Origin: Myroides phaeus
GTDB taxonomy: Bacteria > Bacteroidota > Bacteroidia > Flavobacteriales > Flavobacteriaceae
DNA length: 64,000 nucleotides
Reading direction: 5' to 3'
Assembly: GCF_900099675.1 (NCBI RefSeq)
Contig: NZ_FNDQ01000002.1
Coordinates: 62,001 to 126,000 of the forward strand
Within the stretch, counting starts at the first letter, position 1. Every line of letters starts with the position of its first letter. The notes under the pieces were generated by a model, which saw nothing but the letters and a program-made list of their open reading frames with translations, was not told the DNA's origin and searched no databases. This document shows positions 9,852 to 18,602 of this stretch, piece by piece. Made by a program: the position numbers and the translations under genes.

Positions 9852-9879
9852 GAAGGGAAGATTAGTCAGTCTTCCCTTC
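9852..9879 (+). promoter_or_regulatory. Intercistronic hairpin between mbnP and mbnH
   Basis: GAAGGGAAGA (9852-9861) and TCTTCCCTTC (9870-9879) form a perfect 10-bp stem with an 8-nt loop, ending 10 nt before the mbnH ATG. No T-run follows, so it is not a typical terminator. It could protect the mbnP 3' end or lower mbnH translation. Confidence 0.6.
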
Positions 9880-9889
9880 ACTTATTTCT

Positions 9890-10933
9890 ATGAAAAAGTT
9901 TATTTTTAGTTTAGTAGGAGTTTTTTTGTTGATTGGTTGTTCATCAGATAATTATGAAGAACTTCCAGAAGTAGATAATGATGTTTTACATTGGGAAAAG
10001 CCAAGTAATTTTCCAGCGTTAAAATATACTTTTAAAAACAATGAATTGCGACATTCAAGATTTGAATTAGGTAAGAAGTTATTTTACGATGAACGGTTGT
10101 CAGAAGATAATACAATATCATGTGCTTCTTGCCATATTAGAGAACTTGCGTTTTCAGATGCTGGTAAAGCATTAAGTATTGGAATAGATGGATTGGTAGG
10201 AAAAAGAAATGCTCCAGCTATTCAGAATATGGCTTTTTTTGAAGAATACTTTTACGATGGCGCATCGAATAATTTAGAAATGGTTCCAATTGTTCCTATT
10301 CACAATGAGGTTGAAATGCGTGAAACATTACCGACTATCTTACAGAAATTGCGTTTAGATTCTGAATACATTGCAATGTTTGCTAAGGCATATAATGACA
10401 CTAAAATGACTTCTACAAGTATGATGAAAGCATTAGCACAGTATATGACGTTGTTAGTATCAAGTAATTCTAAGTACGATAAGTACGTTAGAAAAGAAGT
10501 AGGAGGTAGTTTAACAGCATTAGAAGAAAAGGGATTGTCATTATTTAGAGAGAATTGTGCTTCTTGTCATAGTACCGATTTATTCTCAGATAGTAGTTTT
10601 AGAAACAATGGACTGCCGTGGGATCCTATATTGCAAGATCAAGGAAGAATTGATGTGTCAGGAGAACCAGAAGATATAAGAAAGTTTAAAGTAAGTGCAC
10701 TTCGCAATGTTGTGCTTACAGCTCCTTATATGCATGATGGACGATTTAAAACACTTGAAGAGGTGCTTAACTTCTATGTGAATGGAGTAGAAGATAGTGA
10801 AACTTTAGATCCATTATTAAAAAGAAACGATGGGAAAGTGGGGGTAGTATTATCTAAAGAAGAACAAAAAGCAATTATAGCATTTTTACATACATTGACA
10901 GACTATGAGTTTATCAATAATTTGAAATTATAA
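9890..10933 (+). CDS. mbnH: MbnH-like di-heme enzyme (cytochrome c peroxidase superfamily)
   Basis: This 347-residue lipoprotein (L-L-I-G-C, Cys17, then S-S-D) carries two c-type heme sites, CASCH at 78-82 and CASCH at 223-227. Further family motifs are R-N-A-P-A near 106-110 and Y-M-H-D-G-R-F-K-T-L-E-E-V near the C-terminus. The superfamily includes bacterial CcpA-type peroxidases, MauG and MbnH. Its place directly after an mbnP homologue argues for MbnH, which forms a high-valent di-iron state and oxidises a Trp of MbnP. A plain peroxidase role cannot be excluded from sequence alone. A bidirectional terminator follows. Confidence 0.82.
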   Translation: MKKFIFSLVGVFLLIGCSSDNYEELPEVDNDVLHWEKPSNFPALKYTFKNNELRHSRFELGKKLFYDERLSEDNTISCASCHIRELAFSDAGKALSIGIDGLVGKRNAPAIQNMAFFEEYFYDGASNNLEMVPIVPIHNEVEMRETLPTILQKLRLDSEYIAMFAKAYNDTKMTSTSMMKALAQYMTLLVSSNSKYDKYVRKEVGGSLTALEEKGLSLFRENCASCHSTDLFSDSSFRNNGLPWDPILQDQGRIDVSGEPEDIRKFKVSALRNVVLTAPYMHDGRFKTLEEVLNFYVNGVEDSETLDPLLKRNDGKVGVVLSKEEQKAIIAFLHTLTDYEFINNLKL

Positions 10934-10949
10934 GAGTATTAAAAATAAC

Positions 10950-10971
10950 AAAGGGGCTTTAAAGCCCCTTT
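10950..10971. terminator. Bidirectional terminator between mbnH and lysS
   Basis: A perfect 22-bp palindrome, AAAGGGGCTTT with its complement, separates two convergent genes. Confidence 0.85.
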
Positions 10972-10983
10972 ATTTGTATTTGA

Positions 10984-12684
10984 TTAGTGTTGGTACACTA
11001 CGAATTTTTTGTCATCTTCCGTAACTACTTTTGTTAAGTTATGAGCAGCAAGACCTTTCATAGCCTTATCCCATTTCTTACCACTTAAAGCAGCTTGCTC
11101 TTTAAGAGAAGCAATTTCTACTTTGTTTTCATTATTCTCAAGAATTTGAACAATGATTTTTTCTTCATCCGTTAACTCTACAGTAGGAGCAGTTTTCTCT
11201 GGTCTCATTTGAGGGAAGAAAAGAACTTCTTGGATAGATGCATTATTAGTTAAGAACATAATTAATCTGTCCATACCAATACCTAAACCAGATGTAGGAG
11301 GCATACCATATTCTAATGCACGTAAGAAGTCTTGGTCAATAAACATAGCTTCATCATCTCCACGATCAGCTAAGTCCATTTGTGCTTCAAAACGCTCTCT
11401 TTGATCGATAGGATCATTTAACTCAGAGTAAGCATTAGCAATCTCTTTCCCACAAACCATTAATTCAAAACGCTCTGTAAGTTCAGGATTATCTCTATGA
11501 GCTTTAGTTAAAGGAGACATCTCTTTCGGATAGTCAGTAATGAAAGTAGGTTGAATGTAGTTACCCTCACATTTCTCACCGAAGATTTCATCAATAAGTT
11601 TACCTTTCCCCATAGTTTCATCAACAGGAATACCCATTCCTAAAGCAGCTTGACGAATTTCATCTTCTGATTTACCAGTAATATCAAAACCTGTAAACTC
11701 TTTAATAGAGTCTGCCATTGTGATACGTTTGTAAGGAGCTTTAAAGTTGATGGCATGTTCTCCGAAAGTAGCTTCTGTTGTACCATTAACAGCAATAGCA
11801 CAATGTTCTAATAAACGTTCAGTGAAGTCCATCATCCAGTTATAGTCTTTATAAGCAACGTAAATTTCCATTGCAGTAAACTCTGGGTTGTGCGTTCTGT
11901 CCATACCTTCATTACGGAAGTTTTTAGAGAATTCATAAACTCCGTCAAAACCACCAACGATTAAACGTTTTAAGTACAATTCATTAGCAATTCTCAAGTA
12001 TAGAGGAATATCTAAAGCATTGTGGTGTGTAATAAATGGACGAGCAGCTGCTCCACCAGGGATAGACTGTAATACAGGAGTTTCTACTTCCATATAACCT
12101 GCATCATTAAAGAAATTACGCATTGCACTAAATAACTTAGTACGTTTTACGAAAATATCTTTGTTTAATGGATTAACCACTAAATCAACATAACGCATTC
12201 TATAACGCAATTCTGGATCAGTAAAAGCATCGAAAGTATTTCCTTCAGCATCTGTTTTTGGAAGAGGAAGAGGGCGTAAAGATTTGCTTAATAAAGATAA
12301 GTTCTTAACACGTACTGTTTTTTCACCTACTTGAGTAGTGAATAACTCTCCTTCAATTCCTATAATATCACCTAAGTCAATTAACTTTTTATAAATCTCA
12401 TTATATAAAGTTTTATCTTCCCCAGGACAAAGTTCATCTCTGTTAATGTACAATTGGATTTTTCCTTCACTATCTTGAATAGTAGCAAAAGAAGCCTTTC
12501 CTTGAATTCTTGAAGACATAAGTCTTCCAGCCACAACTACCTTCTTACCTTCTTCAAAATCGTTCTTTATCTGCTTAGACGTATGATCCACAGGGAATAG
12601 GTTTGCAGGATAGGGATTAACACCAAGCTCTTGTAATTTACTCAGCTTTTCTCTTCTTATGATTTCTTGTTCTGAAAGTTGCAT
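10984..12684 (-). CDS. lysS: Lysyl-tRNA synthetase, class II
   Basis: LysS charges tRNA-Lys. The 566-residue product has an N-terminal OB-fold anticodon-binding domain (about 50-145), then the class II core with motif 2 F-R-N-E-G-M-D-x-T-H-N-P-E-F-T near 256-270 and motif 3 G-L-G-I-G-M-D-R-L near 468-476. It is about 65 residues longer than typical LysS because of a C-terminal extension starting V-E-L-T-D-E-E-K, which looks like a small winged-helix-type module. I recall this extension from other flavobacterial LysS, but its role is unknown. The promoter is at 12711-12741. Confidence 0.97.
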   Translation of the reverse strand: MQLSEQEIIRREKLSKLQELGVNPYPANLFPVDHTSKQIKNDFEEGKKVVVAGRLMSSRIQGKASFATIQDSEGKIQLYINRDELCPGEDKTLYNEIYKKLIDLGDIIGIEGELFTTQVGEKTVRVKNLSLLSKSLRPLPLPKTDAEGNTFDAFTDPELRYRMRYVDLVVNPLNKDIFVKRTKLFSAMRNFFNDAGYMEVETPVLQSIPGGAAARPFITHHNALDIPLYLRIANELYLKRLIVGGFDGVYEFSKNFRNEGMDRTHNPEFTAMEIYVAYKDYNWMMDFTERLLEHCAIAVNGTTEATFGEHAINFKAPYKRITMADSIKEFTGFDITGKSEDEIRQAALGMGIPVDETMGKGKLIDEIFGEKCEGNYIQPTFITDYPKEMSPLTKAHRDNPELTERFELMVCGKEIANAYSELNDPIDQRERFEAQMDLADRGDDEAMFIDQDFLRALEYGMPPTSGLGIGMDRLIMFLTNNASIQEVLFFPQMRPEKTAPTVELTDEEKIIVQILENNENKVEIASLKEQAALSGKKWDKAMKGLAAHNLTKVVTEDDKKFVVYQH

Positions 12685-12710
12685 AATAATTGTGAATTAA
12701 TTTTAAAAGG

Positions 12711-12741
12711 CAAATATAGCCAATCTTTGAAAATGCGACAA
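12711..12741 (-). promoter_or_regulatory. lysS promoter
   Basis: On the minus strand TTG, a 20-bp spacer and TATATTTG match the Bacteroidetes consensus (plus-strand CAAATATA at 12711-12718 and CAA at 12739-12741). Confidence 0.7.
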
Positions 12742-12874
12742 TTACTACGAGTCTTAAAACGCATTATTTTACTTTTAAATGCTTGTTTTAAAGAAACAAG
12801 CAATCAAATTTAGGAGGAGATGGCTTTATGTGATAAAAAATCACGAAATTTGTATAACTTTTAATCAATTAGAA

Positions 12875-13039
12875 ATGAGTTTTTGGCGCGTACTATTATC
12901 GATTTTTTTACCACCTTTGGCTGTATTTGATAAAGGATGTGGGTCTATATTGATTGTTTTACTATTAACCCTGATGGGGTGGGTTCCTGGTGTAATCGGA
13001 GCTTTAGTAATATTAAACAATCCAAAATATAATAACTAA
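12875..13039 (+). CDS. Small Pmp3/YqaE-like membrane protein
   Basis: From ATG 12875 the product has 54 residues with two membrane helices: S-F-W-R-V-L-L-S-I-F-L-P-P-L-A-V-F, then G-C-G-S-I-L-I-V-L-L-L-T-L-M-G-W-V-P-G-V-I-G-A-L. This fits the Pmp3/YqaE (UPF0057) proteolipid family, which helps membrane potential or stress tolerance in yeast and plants. An upstream start at 12779 would add 32 residues that resemble non-coding sequence. lipB starts 12 bases after the stop, so the two may be co-transcribed. Confidence 0.8.
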   Translation: MSFWRVLLSIFLPPLAVFDKGCGSILIVLLLTLMGWVPGVIGALVILNNPKYNN

Positions 13040-13051
13040 GAATTTAGTGAA

Positions 13052-13759
13052 ATGAACAAAACAGTTAAGCTTATTGATTTAGGCGAAAAGGATTATAAAG
13101 ATACTTGGGATTATCAAGAAGAGATTTTTCAATCTATATTAGCTACAAAAGTTAAGAATAGAAGAGAAGAAACTACAGAACCTACTGAGAACTACTTTAT
13201 TTTTGTAGAGCACCCTCACGTTTATACGCTTGGAAAGAGTGGAGATGTTCACAATATGCTTTTAAATGATGAGCAATTAAAAGCAAAAGGAGCTACTTTT
13301 TACAAAATTAATAGAGGAGGTGATATTACTTACCACGGACCAGGTCAGATAGTTGGATATCCAATTCTTGATTTAGAAAACTTCTTTACAGATATTCATA
13401 AATACCTTCGTTTATTAGAGGAGACTATTATTTTAGTTTTAAAGGATTACGGAATTGAAGCAGGTAGGAGTGAAGGAGAAACAGGAGTATGGCTTGGAGT
13501 AGGAACACCATTTCCACGTAAAATATGTGCAATGGGAGTTAGAGCATCACGTTGGGTAACAATGCACGGGTTTGCTTTAAATGTAAATTCGGATCTTGGT
13601 TATTTTGACAATATCATTCCTTGTGGAATCAAAGGAAAAGGAGTTACTTCTTTGAATGTTGAGCTTGGAGTTGATTACGTAGATGAAGATGAAATAAGAA
13701 ATAAGATTATTAAATATTTTTCTGAATTATTTGAAGCAACAGTTGTTGCCGTTGAGTAA
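13052..13759 (+). CDS. lipB: Octanoyl-[acyl carrier protein]:protein N-octanoyltransferase LipB
   Basis: LipB transfers octanoate from acyl carrier protein to lipoyl domains, the first step of lipoate synthesis. The 235-residue product shows the signature R-G-G-D-I-T-Y-H-G-P-G-Q-I-V-G-Y-P near 90-106, G-V-W-L-G near 146, the catalytic Lys in R-K-I-C-A-M-G-V-R, H-G-F-A-L-N-V-N, and the catalytic Cys in I-I-P-C-G-I. It follows a small membrane protein gene closely and ends in a terminator. LipA is not in this window. Confidence 0.96.
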   Translation: MNKTVKLIDLGEKDYKDTWDYQEEIFQSILATKVKNRREETTEPTENYFIFVEHPHVYTLGKSGDVHNMLLNDEQLKAKGATFYKINRGGDITYHGPGQIVGYPILDLENFFTDIHKYLRLLEETIILVLKDYGIEAGRSEGETGVWLGVGTPFPRKICAMGVRASRWVTMHGFALNVNSDLGYFDNIIPCGIKGKGVTSLNVELGVDYVDEDEIRNKIIKYFSELFEATVVAVE

Positions 13760-13775
13760 TTGAAAACAACATAAG

Positions 13776-13810
13776 AAAACCTAATGGCGTGTGCTGTTAG
13801 GTTTTTTTTT
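13776..13810 (+). terminator. Terminator after lipB
   Basis: AAAACCTAA (13776-13784) pairs with TTAGGTTTT (13797-13805), followed by T residues. The T-run touches the -7 box of rpe. Confidence 0.75.
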
Positions 13811-13817
13811 ATCTTTG
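13810..13817 (+). promoter_or_regulatory. rpe promoter -7 box
   Basis: TATCTTTG matches TAnnTTTG and ends 18 bp before the rpe ATG. It is packed against the lipB terminator. Confidence 0.6.
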
Positions 13818-13835
13818 TACAAACAACACAATATA

Positions 13836-14495
13836 ATGAAAAACACAATTATTGCGCCGTCTGTATTAGCGGCTGATTTTGGAAATTTACAACGCGACGT
13901 TGAGATGATTAATAATAGTGAGGCAGATTGGTTTCATATTGATATTATGGATGGGGTATTTGTTCCTAATATTTCTTATGGGATGCCTGTTTTAGATGCT
14001 ATTAATAAACACGCTAAAAAAATATTAGACGTACACTTAATGATTGTTGATCCTGATCGTTATATCAAAACATTTAAAGATTTAGGAACTGATATTTTGA
14101 CAGTGCACTATGAAGCGTGTACACATTTACACAGAACAATTCAAGCTATAAAAGCTGAAGGAATGAAGGCAGGAGTGGCATTAAATCCACATACGAATGT
14201 AAATGTATTAGAAGACATAATACAAGATTTAGATTTAGTGTTGATCATGAGTGTTAATCCTGGTTTTGGAGGACAAAGTTTTATTGAAAACACTTATGAT
14301 AAGGTACGCAAGGTAAAAGCAATGATTGAGGCAAAAGGAGCTTCTACAATCATTGAAATTGACGGAGGAGTAACAAGTAAAAATGCAAAAGCTTTAGTAG
14401 ATGCTGGAGCAGATGCATTAGTAGCAGGAAGTTTTGTATTTAAGTCTGAGAATCCTACAGCAACAATAGCAGAGTTAAAAGAGATTACTAAGTAG
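13836..14495 (+). CDS. rpe: Ribulose-phosphate 3-epimerase
   Basis: Rpe interconverts ribulose 5-phosphate and xylulose 5-phosphate in the pentose phosphate pathway. From ATG 13836 the product has 219 residues in a TIM-barrel. Motifs are A-P-S-V-L-A-A-D-F near the start, H-I-D-I-M-D-G-V-F-V-P-N with metal-binding His and Asp, L-D-V-H-L-M-I, M-S-V-N-P-G-F-G-G-Q-S-F, and E-I-D-G-G-V near the end. An upstream TTG at 13791 lies inside the lipB terminator and is rejected. Confidence 0.97.
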   Translation: MKNTIIAPSVLAADFGNLQRDVEMINNSEADWFHIDIMDGVFVPNISYGMPVLDAINKHAKKILDVHLMIVDPDRYIKTFKDLGTDILTVHYEACTHLHRTIQAIKAEGMKAGVALNPHTNVNVLEDIIQDLDLVLIMSVNPGFGGQSFIENTYDKVRKVKAMIEAKGASTIIEIDGGVTSKNAKALVDAGADALVAGSFVFKSENPTATIAELKEITK

Positions 14496-14516
14496 TATTC
14501 CTTTTATAAATATAAT

Positions 14517-14553
14517 AAAGGCTGTTCTATAACGATAGAGCAGCCTTTCTTTT
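14517..14553 (+). terminator. Terminator after rpe
   Basis: AAAGGCTGTTCTAT (14517-14530) pairs with ATAGAGCAGCCTTT (14535-14548), with one mismatch and a T-rich tail. Confidence 0.85.
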
Positions 14554-14580
14554 TGTATAAAGTTTTTTATACAGATAAAA

Positions 14581-14618
14581 AAACAAGGGGCTGTCTAATA
14601 AGACAACCCCCTTTGTTT
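14581..14618 (-). terminator. Terminator of the groESL operon
   Basis: AAACAAGGGG plus TGTCT pairs with AGACA plus CCCC and CTTTGTTT. On the minus strand it ends in a T-rich tract just after groEL. Confidence 0.75.
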
Positions 14619-14635
14619 TTCAGACGAGATGTTTA

Positions 14636-16279
<1,644 letters not shown>

Positions 16280-16302
16280 TTAGTTATTAATGATTCAATT
16301 TT

Positions 16303-16578
16303 TTAAACAATTGCAAGAATGTCGTCTTCACGCATGATAAGGTAATCTTTACCTTCAAACTTTAATTCCGTTCCAGCATATTTCCCATAAAGAACAGTAT
16401 CGCCTACTTTTACAGTCATCTCGTGATCTTTAGTTCCGTTTCCTGCTGCAACTACGATACCTCTTTGAGGTTTTTCTTTTGCTGTGTCTGGAATGAATAT
16501 ACCTGAAGCAGTTTTAGTCTCTGCTGGTAGAGGTTCAATAAGAACTCTGTCTGCAAGTGGTTTAATGTTTAATGCCAT
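16303..16578 (-). CDS. groS: Co-chaperonin GroES (Hsp10)
   Basis: GroES caps the GroEL ring. The 91-residue product has the mobile loop near [10 protein letters not shown] and the core P-L-A-D-R-V-L-I-E near the N-terminus, with [10 protein letters not shown] and [11 protein letters not shown] at the C-terminal end. It is the first gene of groESL. No CIRCE inverted repeat and no TAnnTTTG box are visible upstream. A partial sigma-54-like site is present at 16637-16651. Confidence 0.98.
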   Translation of the reverse strand: MALNIKPLADRVLIEPLPAETKTASGIFIPDTAKEKPQRGIVVAAGNGTKDHEMTVKVGDTVLYGKYAGTELKFEGKDYLIMREDDILAIV

Positions 16579-16636
16579 AGTCTTATAGTTTATAAATTGA
16601 ATTTAATTATTTTTAATTAATACAGATAACGAGTAG

Positions 16637-16651
16637 TCATAAAGTATGCCA
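16637..16651 (-). promoter_or_regulatory. Possible sigma-54-like promoter of groESL
   Basis: On the minus strand TGGCATACTTTATGA keeps the TGGCA of the -24 element and a TG at the -12 position with correct spacing, but the final C of TTGC is missing. This is a weak match, listed because no housekeeping box is visible. Confidence 0.25.
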
Positions 16652-16679
16652 AAGCAAAAAAGTGACAGTCTTATCAAAA

Positions 16680-16709
16680 AAAAATGCCAGCTTGACAGCT
16701 GGCATTTTT
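16680..16709 (-). terminator. Terminator of the miaB-secG operon
   Basis: AAAAATGCCAGCT pairs with AGCTGGCATTTTT around TGAC. It lies just after the secG stop on the minus strand. Confidence 0.9.
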
Positions 16710-16732
16710 AATATATAAATAATATGCAATTA

Positions 16733-17092
16733 TTATTCTTGAGTTTCAGTCTCTTGAGTAGGTGTCACAGGTTGTTCAGCCGGTGTTTGAGTCTCTTGAG
16801 AGATTGGTGCTAATGGTGCAGTAACTGCATTTGGATCTAATAATTTAGAATCTCCTGTAGCACCTCCACTAAAACTTGTAGTAGATAATAAAATTAAGAT
16901 AATTAATACTGCACCTAAAGTCCAAGTACTTTTATCTAAGAAATCGTTTGTATTTTTAACACCACCAACTACTGTAGATCCTCCGAAAGATGAATCTAAA
17001 CCTCCTCCTTTAGGATTCTGTACCATAATTACTACGATAAGTAAAAAACATACAATGGCGATTAATACTAAAAATATTGTAAATGTGTTCAT
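16733..17092 (-). CDS. secG: Protein translocase subunit SecG
   Basis: SecG is the small accessory subunit of the SecYEG channel in the inner membrane. The 119-residue product has two membrane helices (about 4-24 and 58-76) joined by the signature V-V-I-M-V-Q-N-P-K-G-G-G-L near 20-32 and F-G-G near 36. The C-terminal tail is rich in T, Q, P and E. It starts 5 bases after the TPR gene and is the last gene of the operon. The -7 box nearest upstream in this strand is the one before miaB. Confidence 0.93.
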   Translation of the reverse strand: MNTFTIFLVLIAIVCFLLIVVIMVQNPKGGGLDSSFGGSTVVGGVKNTNDFLDKSTWTLGAVLIILILLSTTSFSGGATGDSKLLDPNAVTAPLAPISQETQTPAEQPVTPTQETETQE

Positions 17093-17097
17093 GGTGA

Positions 17098-18078
17098 TTA
17101 ACTATTATGTTGTTGTAACGCTTTTATATCTAATATTTGGTCTGCAAAGAAACTACTTTTTTCTGGATATTTCAAAATTAATATCTCATAAGCTTGTATT
17201 GCTTTTTGATATTTTTTTTGCTCTAAGTAAATCTTTGCTAATGTCTCAGTCATCAAACTATTGTTCTCTTGTACTGAATTCTCAATGTTTACAGGTGCTG
17301 AGGTTGTTTTTTTTGTTGGCAAAATTTTAGGATTTGTTTCGATAAATTTATCTATTAAATCTAATTTTTTTTGTTTATCGGTGTCGATTATAACCTCAGT
17401 ATCTGTTAAAATATCCTCTTTTTCTCTTTCAATAGGCTTTGCTTTTGCCAATTGCAGCCATTCTTGGAATGAGAATTTCTCATTTTCAGAGAAGGTAAGA
17501 GGTTTACCTATTTCTAATTTTTCCTCTAATTTTTGATGATTATCTTTTTCATCAATGTTTTCTTGTATTTCTATCACTTCTAAATGCTCTGGTGCTTCTA
17601 TACAAGTTGCCTCGTCTATAATATTTTCCTCTACCAACTGTTGTTTTTCTACTTGCACACTCTCTTGTTCTTCCTCCTTTTCGTTTTCAAGAAGTGTTAT
17701 TGATTGAAGTAAGCTTTTAATAGCTGTAGAAGTTTCTTTAGGGGTATTTAGCAATACTTCCTCTTCAATACTTTTATCTTCTGTTTCTTCTTGTGGTATA
17801 TCGGCTATATCACTTGGTAGTTCAATTGGTTTATAACTGACAAAATCTGGTGAAATGATAAACTCAAAAAGTATATCCCGGTCTAAGGTATATGCAGCTG
17901 TTTTTTTAAGCTCTTGATTATAATGACTGCTTTTTTGCAAAAAGAGACTTTTAAGATATAAACTTCTTATTGACTGAAAATATGGGTAGTCGTGAAGTAT
18001 ATCCTTTAGTTCACTGGCATCATTAGCAGCAATGCTTTCAGGCTTGTGTAACAATATATCTAAGTTATCTAAATTCAA
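17098..18078 (-). CDS. Tetratricopeptide-like protein of unknown function
   Basis: The 326-residue protein has no signal peptide. The N-terminal part (1-75) is helical, with Y-F-Q-S-I-R-S-L-Y-L-K-S-L. The middle (about 85-250) is acidic and of low complexity. The C-terminal part has one clear tetratricopeptide-like helix pair, T-L-A-K-I-Y-L-E-Q-K-K-Y-Q-K-A-I-Q-A-Y-E near 280-299 followed by Y-P-E-K-S-S-F-F-A. Proteins like this sit between lptE and secG in other flavobacteria as I recall. The context suggests a link to envelope assembly, but the function is unknown. Confidence 0.75.
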   Translation of the reverse strand: MNLDNLDILLHKPESIAANDASELKDILHDYPYFQSIRSLYLKSLFLQKSSHYNQELKKTAAYTLDRDILFEFIISPDFVSYKPIELPSDIADIPQEETEDKSIEEEVLLNTPKETSTAIKSLLQSITLLENEKEEEQESVQVEKQQLVEENIIDEATCIEAPEHLEVIEIQENIDEKDNHQKLEEKLEIGKPLTFSENEKFSFQEWLQLAKAKPIEREKEDILTDTEVIIDTDKQKKLDLIDKFIETNPKILPTKKTTSAPVNIENSVQENNSLMTETLAKIYLEQKKYQKAIQAYEILILKYPEKSSFFADQILDIKALQQHNS

Positions 18079-18096
18079 GAGTTCTAAAATTTTTAA

Positions 18097-18600
18097 TTAC
18101 CACTTAGCTAAAGATTCATTGAATACGTCTTGTGTTATTCTTTCATAAATAGCATCAAGAGCAGTGCTTAAACTTGCGCCCATTAATTGAACGTTAGCAT
18201 CATAGTCATAGTAGAAAGAAAATCTTTTTTCAAAGTCATCTTCCGGTTTATTCTTGTTAAAGAAACGGACATTGATTGCAATATACAAACGGTTTTGTGC
18301 AGCTCTTTGATCCGCCGTTGCAGTCATTGGGCTAATTCTGTAATCTACAATTTCTCCTTCATAGATTAGATCACCATCATTATTAGTTAAGCTCAAGCTT
18401 GTTTGATTTTGAATTAAATCTTGCAACGCCATTGTAAATGTTCTGTCAATTCCTGGTTCTACTAAACTTGCATTATTCTGAAACGTATTAACCTGAAACG
18501 TATTAGCATCTATCTTACCAGTACCAGTAAAGTTATAATATTTACAACTATGAAGTACTATTGAGCATAGTAAAATAGAAAATAAGTATTTGATTTTCAT
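18097..18600 (-). CDS. lptE: LPS assembly lipoprotein LptE
   Basis: LptE plugs the LptD barrel during lipopolysaccharide insertion into the outer membrane. The 167-residue product starts with a lipoprotein signal peptide ending V-L-H-S-C (Cys19), followed by K-Y-Y-N-F-T-G, then I-D-A-N-T-F-Q-V-N-T-F-Q-N-N-A. The order of short strands and a C-terminal helix (A-L-D-A-I-Y-E-R-I-T-Q-D-V-F) fits the Bacteroidetes LptE family. It begins 2 bases after the sigma-54 activator gene in the operon miaB, activator, lptE, TPR, secG. LptD is not in the window. Confidence 0.85.
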   Translation of the reverse strand: MKIKYLFSILLCSIVLHSCKYYNFTGTGKIDANTFQVNTFQNNASLVEPGIDRTFTMALQDLIQNQTSLSLTNNDGDLIYEGEIVDYRISPMTATADQRAAQNRLYIAINVRFFNKNKPEDDFEKRFSFYYDYDANVQLMGASLSTALDAIYERITQDVFNESLAKW

Positions 18601-18602
18601 AA

